Assembly: GCF_020921035.1 (NCBI RefSeq)
Contig: NC_063155.1
Span: 20,913,311 to 20,977,310 of the forward strand
Length of the DNA stretch: 64,000 bases
Source: Rhodamnia argentea
Taxonomy: Eukaryota > Streptophyta > Magnoliopsida > Myrtales > Myrtaceae
Reading direction: 5' to 3'
Position numbers and translations under genes: made by a program. The notes under the pieces were generated by a model, which did not search any database, was not told the origin of the DNA, and saw nothing but the letters and a program-made list of their open reading frames with translations. Below, in pieces: positions 26,247 to 37,800 of this stretch (position 1 is the stretch's first letter; each line of letters starts with the position of its first letter).

Positions 26247-29200
26247 TCAATTAGGTTTAGTGATGCTTACCCATATCCGAGGGAACTTTAGGAAAACAAA
26301 TGATAGAGAGTATAAAACACTTGAGATGACTGCCGCAGAAATCATATTGTTCAAAAGACGCTTGTCATCTTTACTAGGCACAAATGCATTTTTCAGTGTA
26401 TTGGTAAGGTTGAAGAGTCGGTGTGAAACCTGCAAGCAAGAAACTCATGTAATGTGAGAATTTGAGAGGATCTGCGTAGTGCGAACTTAAACTCTCTACT
26501 CACCACAATGTATATAGAGGTAGTGAGCATGAAGTTCAACATTGGATAGTCAGGAATGAGTGACAGCAACAATTTTGGTTGACCATCCGGAGTGCCTGAC
26601 CTGCAAGGTCAATGTTTTAAGAATTAGAAATTGGGCTTATGTCAACATATATCCCTTCATGCATGCCAATAAAGTAAAAGCTCAAAGTGATTAAATGCAG
26701 AATGATAACACTACTTCTAAAAAAGATGCTGTATAATTCCTGATTACCACCAATTCATGAATCAAGAACTTGTACGCAGCTCCATTGAAAGAAATGGTCA
26801 TTGCAAGAGAGGCGACAAGATCAAATGTATCATGTAAAATGGTTTACTGTAGGGAGTCATGGTACACATGCTCCTTGCAAATGGCCTTCTTTTTTTTGTC
26901 GAAGCAAATGGCCATTTAACCAACCCAATTTTGGGTAATCTAAGTCATAGCAACAAGCATGTAAAAATATCAGATAAGCTTTATGTACCTTAACCAAATA
27001 TGGATTTGTGAGATGTAGGTCTCCAGGGTTATCTTCCCAAGCCATCTAATAAAAGGAACCAACTTTGTTAGCATCCCATTGATCATCCACGGAATTTTGA
27101 GATAAGATGAAAGAGATATCCAAAATGCTACTTGAAACTTCAATAGTCTACATGAAACATAGAACTTTTGATATACATACAGATAAAGTTAACTTACGCA
27201 AAAAGGGTCAAAGTGCAACTCCGAAGATGTTGGGTAACGTTCCGCAAGGATATATAGACACTGACACAAAGAAATGATCCATTAATAACAAGCACCTCAT
27301 CAAGCTCATGTTGCAAAGTAAGGAGAGTATCATACGTAATTGGGATCCATGAGGTATAAGGATGGTACTTATTGTAGGTTTTCTTATCCAGCTTGTATAC
27401 ATACTCAAACCACAGATATCCCACCTGCAAAATTTTAAAAATCGAAATGCTTTCAGGGATAATGCTTCTCAATCCATTGTCTAACGTAGATTGGTCCATT
27501 ACTATTGTTATTGTCCTCCATATGAATTACCGTTAACGACGTCAATATGACAGTTCCTTTTATGGCGAGTCTGCGTTTCCATTCTGCTTCTTCCAGCTTC
27601 TCCATCCACCTTTCAACCTACAATAAGAAGCACACAATTTTAGCATCTACTGGAGATACGAATTCTTCTGTTAACTTTACCCACTAAAATTAAGTTAAGC
27701 AGATAAAGGAATATGAAAATCTAACACGCGACGTACAGTTGGATGATAATAAGCGTAGATCATCCCCACTATCCATATGTAGCGGTCAAGGCCGGAACGG
27801 AAGTGCCACTCATGCAATAAAGGATATTTTGCTTTTGAAGGATCTGGATCAGAATAACCTGAAAGGCAACAAAGTTTTCTTAGCAGGATTTAGGGATTTC
27901 GTCTGTCTATATATGGATGCTATAGATAATTACTAACCTAGAAGAAATGTGAAAGGGCTCCAAACCAGTTCGAATACTCCAGGAACTTCCCATACTAGAA
28001 TAACCACCAAAAAGCAAGCAATGATTTTCAAAGCAATTGCCATCCCAACTTCATTGTATTTGTTTAGAATACCAAGTGCTCCATAGACCATAAGGGTGAA
28101 CAGAGTGTGCATCGGGCAGATGTAATAAAGCGTGTAACTATTGTTGAGGACAACGCAGCAAAATAACACCAAGAAATTAAGTCGCCACATCATCTGTTCA
28201 ACAAGAGGTTAATTCAGTAAGGAAGCAAGGCAAGTTCTAGGGAAACAATCTTCATCTAAGCAGTACACATACCTGGGCAAACCTTGCAAGGCTAAAATCT
28301 TTGCGCACATAATAATACGAAAAGTTCCCAAATCCAGTCATCCAGACATACGCGGCAATGAATAAGCGGATTGCATTATAGATTTCTGAGGCAGCAAAGT
28401 AATGGTACATCAAAAATAATACCTGCACAATGGAAGAAAAACTAAGCAACCGACCAAACAGACGGTTGGGACTTGGGAACTCCACCTACGCAGATAACTC
28501 TATGCAGCCAGAGTTTATTGAACCAGAATACCACATGGTATTGTCTGAAAAATCAAAGCTAATTGTTACAGTTAGAATTTTTCCACATACGTCTGCGTGC
28601 CCGAAAGTCGATATTCTCTGCCTAAGTAGCCATTAATTGTCAATTCAGCCGTGACAACTAAAGCTGCAGAGCTTTATCCAGTAGAAGAGCTCTACCGGGA
28701 AAAAAAAACATCCAGAATTTTGACAGTTTGGTCAAAAGAAACACTAACCTGCATCCAACCTTTCCACTCCTCAGTCTGATGTCTATTCAGATAAAGAATA
28801 GATTTCCCAGAAAGAGGTGACTTATCATTATGCATCTTGAAAGATGTCATTGCTGAAACGATGATGAGAAGGAAGTATAGAAATAAGAAAAGGTCCCGAT
28901 TGTAACTCTGCATAGACAGGTAATGGTATGAAGAGCATTATCAGAAAAAAAATGAAGTCTATTACAAAGATTGAAAGACAAAAATCTATACATATATAGT
29001 GCGTGCTTATAACCTCTTTAATGAGAGGAATCTTTTAAAGGAAGTAAAATAAAGGCTACATTGAAGAAAAAATCTTGCATAATTTCTTTAACAAGTTCTT
29101 GGACTCCATAACTGTTGAAAAGGCAATGCAAAGCACATCTACACAACCAGTAAACCAATACAAAATTGGATGAATGTTCCTTCTATAATGGTAATTTATC

Positions 29201-32200
29201 GCTTGGGGATGAAGATGTCTATGCTAATTTGCTGAGAAAATTCAAATTGAATATTAATGAACTCACTTTTCAAATACAATTACAAGCTCCTTCTCACTGG
29301 GAATTGCTTTGCTACACTATAAACACTGAAAGAACAAAGCCATGGAGCCAGCAAGTCCAAAAAAAAAATAAAAAGGTGCATTCAAGTCTCTTCCCACTCA
29401 ACCAAGTTATTAAACCATTACATGAAGGCCGTTGCATCAATTCTCTGCAATCATTTCCCGCCTGTAATACAATGTCTATGAGTTTCAATCCAAAATTCTA
29501 CATCTACCAAACCTAAGACTATACACATTCTCATGAAAATCCGTCTATCCAAGCAAGTATTAATGATGAAGTTCATCATGCAGTATGAATGTTAAGCAAT
29601 CATAAATTAGAGAGGCAAGCTAGCAAATTTCACCTTCTTTGATGAGCCAAAAAAATCAGTACGGTCACACAAGAAAAAGTATCCGAGAAGTATGCCAAAT
29701 TCCGCTCTGCACGTAGAAACAGCAGTTTTGAAGAGACAGAGAGCAATTTACTGAAATATAATAAAAAAGATTAAAGCAGGTATTGCAAATCTTTAGAAAG
29801 AAACAATGCATTAGTTTCTTACACAGCCCTAAGAGTCAATCGATTTTCAACCAAGAAAGACTCGTCCATCACCAAAAATCTGTTGCAAACATAGAAATTA
29901 ACGTGTTGAGTCACATGTGGAAAACGGCTGGAATTGGACAGAAAAGAGAAATCATCACTCCCAGTCTTTACTAACCTGAAAACAGGAGATGTGGCAGATG
30001 AATTTCTAGATCTGGGTGAAGCTGACTGGTGACCTCCACCCTCCAAAAATACTGCTCTGTCATCATCCTTGACCACATCATTCCCCATTTCAACTAAATT
30101 GACATCTGAGCGTCTACTGTCAGAAGAACAGGTTAGCATGAGAGAAAAGAAACAAAAACATATAAATTAGAATGAGTTAACGTGGATTTAGCTTTTTGTT
30201 GACCATTAGCACCAACATGGTGTACCCTAAAGTGGTTTGCGGCAGTAACCAGTTTGTGAGAGGAAAACTGTAGTTCCTATTCACAAACTTATATAGAAAT
30301 TCGTGCCACATGGCTTTGCGCTGCAGTTGAATTTCCACACTTTATGAGCAAAAAGTACCAAAGTCTGACCAACACAAATGCTAACTCAGTAGATGTTAGT
30401 GTTAACCATACACAACTGTCATCAAAAAAGAAATCATGCTAAATTAATAGGAGCCATGCAACATAAAAAACTCCAAGGATGGATTGTGTCAAGAAATACA
30501 TATCACCCAGACAGCAAACAAATCACTACAGACAATTTTTCTTAGGTGAAACCAAACGAGTTATTTGAAATCTTTTGCCAAATCAAGTTGTAACATAAGT
30601 CTTGTATGTTAACATAAGTCTTCTATATTATCAGCAAGGGGAATAATCCAACTTACACTTTGGATGAGACCGAATTTCTCTTGTACTCTAGAAGTTCTGA
30701 GTAAATCCACGCCACGATTGTCGGAATGATTCCGATCAGAAAGGAAACCTGATAATTAATTGAATGCGCTAGTAAGCATAACGTCACAACAGAAACACTT
30801 TTAAAATGCCATACCAGAACCAAATTATAACTGAAGGTGAATTCAACGGAGCTATTAACAAGATACACATTATTCTAGAAAGAATACTACAAATTCAGCG
30901 CAGATCTTGGAAATTCTGGTAACCGGCATCTTAGTTGGCTCTAAAATGGAAGAAGAGAGATGATTTTGAGAGTTTCTGCATATATGTGGCCTCCAAGTAA
31001 GAAAAAGTTCAGATGATAACACAGAGTAATAGAAAACATATTGACTTTAGGTCCTATGTCAAGGTGCCTCAGTAATTTGATAAATGTGCAAGTTGAGGGC
31101 AGTATGTGTCGTTTATTATTGGGATAAGTGTGTTGGAAGTCCTAAAACTTGTCACGAGAGTTCAATCGAGTCCTAAAATATTTAAAAAGTGCAATTATGC
31201 CCTCAAACTTGTCAGAAAGTGCATTGGAGTCCTAAATTTTTCAAAAAGTGCAATCAACGAAATGACTTGATTTCACTAATTTGACAATTTTTTATTGCAT
31301 TAGGACTTGATTGACCTTTCTAACAAGTTTGAAGACTTAATTGCACATTTTTAAAGTTTTGAGACTCAATTGCACTTTCACGACAAGTTTTAGCACTTGA
31401 TTGCACTTTCGTGACAAGTTTTAGGACTCCCAGCAAAGTTATACCTTTATGATTTGTTAAATTTCAAAGAAGAGCATCTCGGAAGGTGTCATCAGGGCTC
31501 TTCATTGGTGCAATATTAAAGCGTGTAAAAGGCAATGTGCTTTTGGCTATGTTTTATCTTAGAAGCAATTTACATGTGTGAGCACCTTTGTGAAGGTGTC
31601 GCTGGAAAGCTCTACATTGTTCAAGTACTAGAGGATGTTAAAGGCAATGTGCTTGGCTATGACTTTATATCTTGGCCATGCCATGGCTTACTCAGAGCAT
31701 GAAATTGCAAATTTTTGCTTCCATCATATTGCAGAAGGAAAAATGAGCAATGTCAACAAAAATAGGCAATTATTCTCGATCTCGCATTACTACAATTTTG
31801 ATGTTTTCTATATTCACTGCACTCACAGCCTATTCGTAAAGAAACCATAAGCCTATCCACCAGCCCCTGCCCCATGTATTCTCATTTAACTTTTACTAGA
31901 CTTCTCTTTATCACTAGCATCTGTTTTACTATTTTGCGCAAACATTATTAACTACATGAAAAGTTAGGATAAAATATTGGGGGCATATCCTTGCAGGTTG
32001 AAAACTTTCTCCACAAATTAAAGAATAACCAAGGGGTGGGAGCGATGATTGCCTGGATCATAGTCTTCTAACTTGCGCCAAATGTTAATTTTCTCAAGAA
32101 AACATCATATTGTAATGTTAATTCACTCTAGATCTTATCATCTCTTGATGAGAAGATTTGTGAGTTTCCAGTGGGCCCAAATCTGGACAAATATATTGAG

Positions 32201-33117
32201 GAATCGGATGTGTAACTGGGCAAAGCTGTTGAGCCATATTGATCTATCTTATCTTCTGAGATTAGCTCTGCAGATCGTAATCTCACAGAAGCTTCTGTTC
32301 AGAATTCTGATTTGCAATTGCCAGCTTCGGCTAAACCCTCATGGAAGCAGGTTTTGCTTTGTTCTTAGGTGTACTTCTCACGTTGAAAAAGGTATTACAA
32401 AATGGAACTTATCTCTAATTGGCCAAAAGCAAAAGGAAATGAAAGATATTGTTTCTCTGCAATCAGAATTCAAGGAGTTTGCTGGTAAAGTTAGTGTTGT
32501 TGCTCCTGGTTTTCCACGAATTGCATTTGCTGGAATGCTAGAGCTTTTTGTTATAATCAGGCTTGTCTTCAATGCGTTTCTCTACGTTGATTAGAGAGCA
32601 ATGAATGATGCAGTCCATGGAAAGAGTTTTGATTCAGCTGTAGACATTTTAGAGACAATTGCGAAGATGGTGAACTCTGGAGTAAGATACAGAGTTGAAA
32701 ATGATGGCAGTATAGTCAGAGAAGTACAGAGTTTGCGACAATTTCTTGATATTATTGTAAAGTTCTGACCTTTCGATGATTTTTTGGTGACAGTTTGTAA
32801 TGCAGACCGTAGTAGGGATTGACTGCACTATATCTTGATGAGTATTGAAGTGCGGTAATTTACCAATAAAAAGAAGACACTTTTAATAAAAGAATCAACC
32901 GCCATTCACCACCGACACAATTTGATGCGCGACAATGCTCGCATCTCCGGAATCAAACTCAAATCTCTACTTCACAATAGCATATGCTCACTATCCAGCA
33001 AAATTTCACCCACGCAACGCGAGATCTACCGCTGTAACCGCTCATAACCGTTAAAACAAAAGGCTACTTCTCAGAGCGACGCACCTGGCCAGGAGTCACA
33101 GGACCGTAGATCGCCAT
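26247..33117 (-). CDS. RWA: REDUCED WALL ACETYLATION protein (Cas1-like multipass membrane protein)
   Basis: Fifteen exons in descending order: 33085-33117, 30657-30748, 29976-30116, 29823-29879, 29634-29706, 28749-28907, 28273-28422, 27938-28193, 27737-27858, 27531-27617, 27336-27424, 27198-27260, 26989-27045, 26504-26600, 26247-26429; 552 residues in all with matching phases. Landmarks match plant RWA proteins: [11 protein letters not shown] at the start, [102 protein letters not shown] and the C-terminal [12 protein letters not shown] proteins reside in the Golgi and are needed for acetyl transfer to xylan, pectin and other wall polysaccharides. About ten hydrophobic helices are visible. 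The stop at 26247 follows a potential GTAAGC donor, so the last residues could differ. Intron 1 is unusually long (about 2.3 kb) and carries a MITE and an antisense gene fragment. Confidence 0.93.
31121..31445. mobile_element. Mutator-like MITE in RWA intron 1
   Basis: A 325-bp element with long inverted arms: GGGATAAG..AGTCCTAAAACTTGTCAC at the left and its imperfect inverse GTGACAAGTTTTAGGACT..TTATACC at the right. Inner words (AAAGTGCAAT, CAAACTTGT) recur within each arm. The flanks TTTATTATT (31112-31120) and TTTATGATT (31446-31454) form a 9-bp duplication with one mismatch. No coding capacity. Confidence 0.75.
32073..32768 (+). pseudogene. Antisense gene fragment inside RWA intron 1, family not recognised
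   Basis: Exon-like stretches lie on the plus strand, opposite to RWA. One reads [20 protein letters not shown] then [15 protein letters not shown] (about 32410-32540); an upstream frame gives [11 protein letters not shown] and [20 protein letters not shown] (about 32175-32330). A last one, about 32600-32768, reads [20 protein letters not shown] and ends [13 protein letters not shown] before a stop. They lie in different frames with stops between, so this looks like a captured or transposed 3' gene fragment, partly with intron remnants. I do not recognise the protein. Confidence 0.45.
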
Positions 33118-34874
33118 TGCTAGAGAATCCGAACGCCGAACTGGCCGATTCGGACGCGATGAGGCCGGTTAAACAACGAGCATTTGGCCGTGAGGGCGAA
33201 TTCCGCTGGAGGCGAAGCCGGATCCGCCGGCGGCGAGCTCAGCTTCAGGCGCAAGCGTGAGGAGAGAGGAATCCGACAGGGACCAGGCGGCGAGCGAGGA
33301 GATCACGGCGAGAAACGCGTTGTTGTTGGAGCTACGAAGAGGATGAGAGGAGCATTGATGAGAGAGTCTGCGGGGGTGGTGAAGTTAAAGTAGGAGAGTG
33401 ACGGTGAAGAGCGAAGATCAGAAGAGTGGAGCTGCGAAGAGAGAGAAAGTATTTGACGCGTCACCTCACGCGCCCCGCCGCGCCTTTCCTTATCTGCAAC
33501 CGACTCATTTAGGGAAAATTACAACCCGCCCCCTGAATGGCCTCATTTTCGCAAAATTGGCCACGAACTTGAGTTCCTGTCTCAAATGGCCCCCCGGGCT
33601 TGAGAAAACATGTCTTCTCTTCTCGTCGTCACAGCAATCATCCCTAAAACTGCAACGTTTTAAGAAAAACGTGAGAGTCAACATGCTGTCCCTGAGCCTG
33701 GCAAGCCTAACCCTCGTCGATGCCTTTGGGAACTATTTGAGACAAACGAATGCATAAGGTGTAATTAAAATAAAAAATTAAAAAAGGAGAGCCCCACTTC
33801 GGGAGGCTAAAATTGGAACTTTACCTGCTAATTCATGCTTGAAGTCTCCAGAAAGATGATTAGATTAGCGATAAAAAAAGATGACGTCACCTTTCACGAG
33901 GTCGAGAGTTTCTTTTCACGTGGCAAGTTTATTCGATGTTTTGTGGCGTCATCTCTCGTCGGTACTGCATAGTTCGATTCATACGCGTTTTACGAGAGAA
34001 AATGACGCGACGGATTTTTGCTCGATTTTTATTTTTGGACGCATTCTGTTTAATTAAGTATCTTAACTCTTGTCTTTACCAAAATAATAATAAAAAAAAC
34101 AAGTAATTTAACTCGTTTTCGTTAGATTCAATCCGCATAAAGAATACTTATATGGCAATAAATGCTGTTAAATCAAATAATTAAAATGTCCATGTAAGCG
34201 TCCGATGTATTTTTAGGTCGATGTCTCGCCAGCAAAACACGGATTAATTGATTGGGAGGTCAAGATGATACCACCACCACCATGCTTGAGAACCACCACC
34301 ATGGGCCGCTCCACCTCTTCCAGCTCGACGATTACTCCATCGCCCCGAGATACCTAACACGAATGCAAGGGGTCGTCACCTCCGCCTCGAGGCGCCAGAT
34401 TTGACTGAGCTGGACGCCGCGCCATGGGCTCGAGCGACCGCCGCCGCAGGCTCGACTGCTGCTGCCCTTTACCCCCACTATTCATCGTTTGCATTGCTAT
34501 CCATGTCTATGTCTCTCTCTCTCTCTCGCTTGCTCGTAACGGTCGGAAGGACCGACCCCTCGAATTTTTGATCCCGCAACGAAAAAGTCAAACTGACAAG
34601 ACCTTCGCACTATCATGAGTCGTGGTGGCTCTTCCCCTCCTCCTCCCAACATTTCCTCCACTCTGCACAAAGCCCGAGTCTGTGTCGGTCCTCGTTTTGC
34701 GCTTCTTTTATCGGACAAAAGTAGCTTTTTCATCGTACCCATTTGCCGTAATCTCCCCCTGCCTCCTGCCTTTCTCTCCGTTAAGTCTCTTTCTTGGAGC
34801 TTCTTGCCGAGGACCAACCCACTATCGAGGAGGACCTTGGAGAAGCGGAACGGAGTAGAGCGGGGAAGTGAGTA
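33118..34874. other. Shared upstream region between RWA (-) and importin alpha (+)
   Basis: A divergent 1.76-kb intergenic region. Near the RWA start there is a GC-richer 5' UTR/CpG-rich part (33080-33480). A CT-rich tract (about 34509-34528) and TC-rich sequence precede the importin start, typical of plant leader sequences. The stretch at about 33515-33600 has phrases common in plant repeats. No gene is supported. Confidence 0.5.
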
Positions 34875-37800
34875 ATGTCTCTGAGACCGACCAGCGCGAC
34901 GCGCCAGAATGGGTACAAGAAAGGAGTGAGCCTCGACGAAGCAAGGAGAAAGAGAGAGGAGAAGCTGGTGCAGATCAGGAAGAACAAGAAGCAAGACAGT
35001 CTCAAGAAGCGACGTGATGGGTCGCTCCTCAATGACAATGCGCGCCTTCATCATGTTCAACCCAAGGTCTTCCCTTTTCTCTTTTTATCTTCCATTTTTC
35101 TTTTTACTCTTCTGTATTTTGATTCGTTTTACCGTTGACTAGCGTGCTCAATCAAGTCTTTGCGATTCGTTCAATCATTGTTGACCTCGCTCGGCTCCTA
35201 TTAAATTTCTGGAGTGCGTTTGGGTCACTGTGGAACTTAGTTTTCCGGATGACTCGTCGTTCTTATTGCTCGCGAAGACTTGTTATTTATAGAAACTAAA
35301 ATGCTGGAGGGAAACACAATAAAGAGAGAGAAATGGGGTTGATTAAACGAGCAATAAAGGAGTCTGGAACACTTGCTTTTAGCAGAAACGGAAAAGGTGC
35401 GACTACAAGATAGTTTTGGGTTGGTCCTTGGAGGGTTTGGTTCCATCAAGAGAGTCCTCGCTTTTCACAATCCACTAATATACTTGAGACTGGACGACCA
35501 ATTAAATGCTTGCCGGTGCCGCCGTCTGCGATGTATATGGCCAAGCTAAAAGGAACTGAACCGGGAAAAAAGTTTTCATGTTACTTAAAAGAATCAGGAA
35601 AAGAAGAAAAAGTTTGAGAACAATGTTGGGTTTCTACCTGAATTCATTATCCTGCTGCCGATGATGCATGACACAATAGATTCAGTGGGATTTTTTATGA
35701 TTGGCATCCTCAAATGCAAGCAACAACAACCACCTCACCAATTCCAACCCCATCGATCAAAACTGATCGAAAGTGGCGGGGCAACTGCTATATTACCTCA
35801 GTCTAACCTTTGAAATCAAAATGTAGTTCTTTTTCGTTGTCGAACATGGTATGAGGCTTTTGCATTCATCAGCCATTACTGCAGAACTTAGTACTATGCA
35901 TTGAAAACATGTCATCTGTGGATATGCCAATGTTGGGTCAATAGTTTCTAACCAGTATTCATGACAGTTGGAACATCTTCCGTTGATGGTTCAAGCAGTG
36001 TCATCGAGCGATTCTTCCTGGCAGTTAGAAGCAACCACACAGTTCAGGAAGTTGTTATCGACTGGTAATTTCGAAGCCCTCTGTCCCTCCTCCTTTAATT
36101 GTTTTCCTTTAGCTTGATTGTGGTTGGAATGTTTGCATGATCAATGTTGAAATCATATATTTGCGAAGATCAGTGCCTTCCGATCGACGAGGTTGTTGGA
36201 GCAGGAGTCGTCCCTCGATTCGTGGAGTTCCTTGATGAGGATTGTTTTCCTCAACTACAAGTATGGTCCTTTTAGTTTCTATCAATGTTCTTTCGTTGAG
36301 ATCTTAGTTTTTGCAGGCTAAAGGAAATCATTTACCTCATTGTCCATCATGTCATAATCTTTCTTCATCTTCAGATTGAGGCTGCGTGGGCATTGGCCAA
36401 TATAGCTTCTGGGAGACTAGATCACATACAACTTATCATCCAACTTGGTTCTATCCCCAAATTTGTGCGACTTCTTGGCTCTTCCGTTGCTGATGTTCGG
36501 GAACAGGTTGGGTTTTTTTTGTTTTTTCTTGTGACAATTCTTTGAGTTGATTTCTTAAAATACAAAATTGGTGAATATGATGGATTAGATGATCTAACAT
36601 AGATTCCCATGAATCAAGCAGGCTGTCTGGGCACTGGGAAATATTGCCGGTGACTCGCCAAATTGCAGGGACCATGTATTAAGTGGAGGCGCTCTAGTCC
36701 CACTATTGGCTCAATTGGATGGACATCCAAAGTTGACCCCGATAAGGAGCACTACTTGGACTTTATCCAACTTATGCCGTGGGAAGCCTCCGCCTCCATT
36801 TGAACAGGAAAGGAATCGTTGTTAATTTCTGTAGTTGTCAAAATGAGGTCCAAAACATCAATGGCAAGTCACTTTTTCGTAAAACTGAATTGTGGACCAT
36901 AAGATTCACTGATGAGAGATCTAGAATAGCTGAATAAGGAAGCACAGCTCCTCAAAACTATGCAATTTGGGAATTTTAAAAAATAAATTAAATATAACAT
37001 GAAACTTTATGAGAATCAATTGTAGTTTAAAGGTAAAACAGGAAGTTGTCAAAATGCAATTCTTTCATTACCCATAAGTACTCTCTCACACACGCATATA
37101 CACACACACACAAACCCAAAGTAGATTCTAGTGGCGACTCCCTTGACTGAGAAGAGTAATGATGTTGACCCTATTATGACTTTTGATTGTTCAAGAAATG
37201 ATTGGAGAAGTTATATTGCCCTCTTCATTATTTGTTCGAATAGACTATAAGAGGATTGAGTGAAGGAAAAGAAATGTTGCTTCTCAGTTCATGGATCACA
37301 AGGTATGGGTTATGAAAATGTGACTTTTATACCTAATGTATTAGTATGTCTATTATGAGGTTTTTAGTCCCAAGCGAGTGGGTTAGCTGATTTAATAGTT
37401 GAATTTCAAGTAAGAATCACATGCGATTTAAGTCTTAGTTAGTACATCTTAAGTTGTTAGAATGAGCCAAACCACAAAGGTTTGGTAGAAATCAACAAGC
37501 TGAGGCTCTTCAGTGAATTTCACCATATCATTGAGTTCCCGTGCTTCAATTGTGAACTGAACCGAGTTGTGAAAGAATCTGACTGAGACGAGGGATACTG
37601 CTCCAACACACCTTCGATTTGCATCATCTTATACTATCGATTCGAATTTGAACTTGACTCATATAATTTAACGGTTAAAATTTCTGATCCTCTTTCAGAA
37701 TTTTAAAATAATTTAATAGTATTTTTGGAGGATTATGATTTGTCTTTGCTGCATTTAGGTTAAGCCAGCCTTGCCTGCCCTCAGGCACCTTATTTATTCA

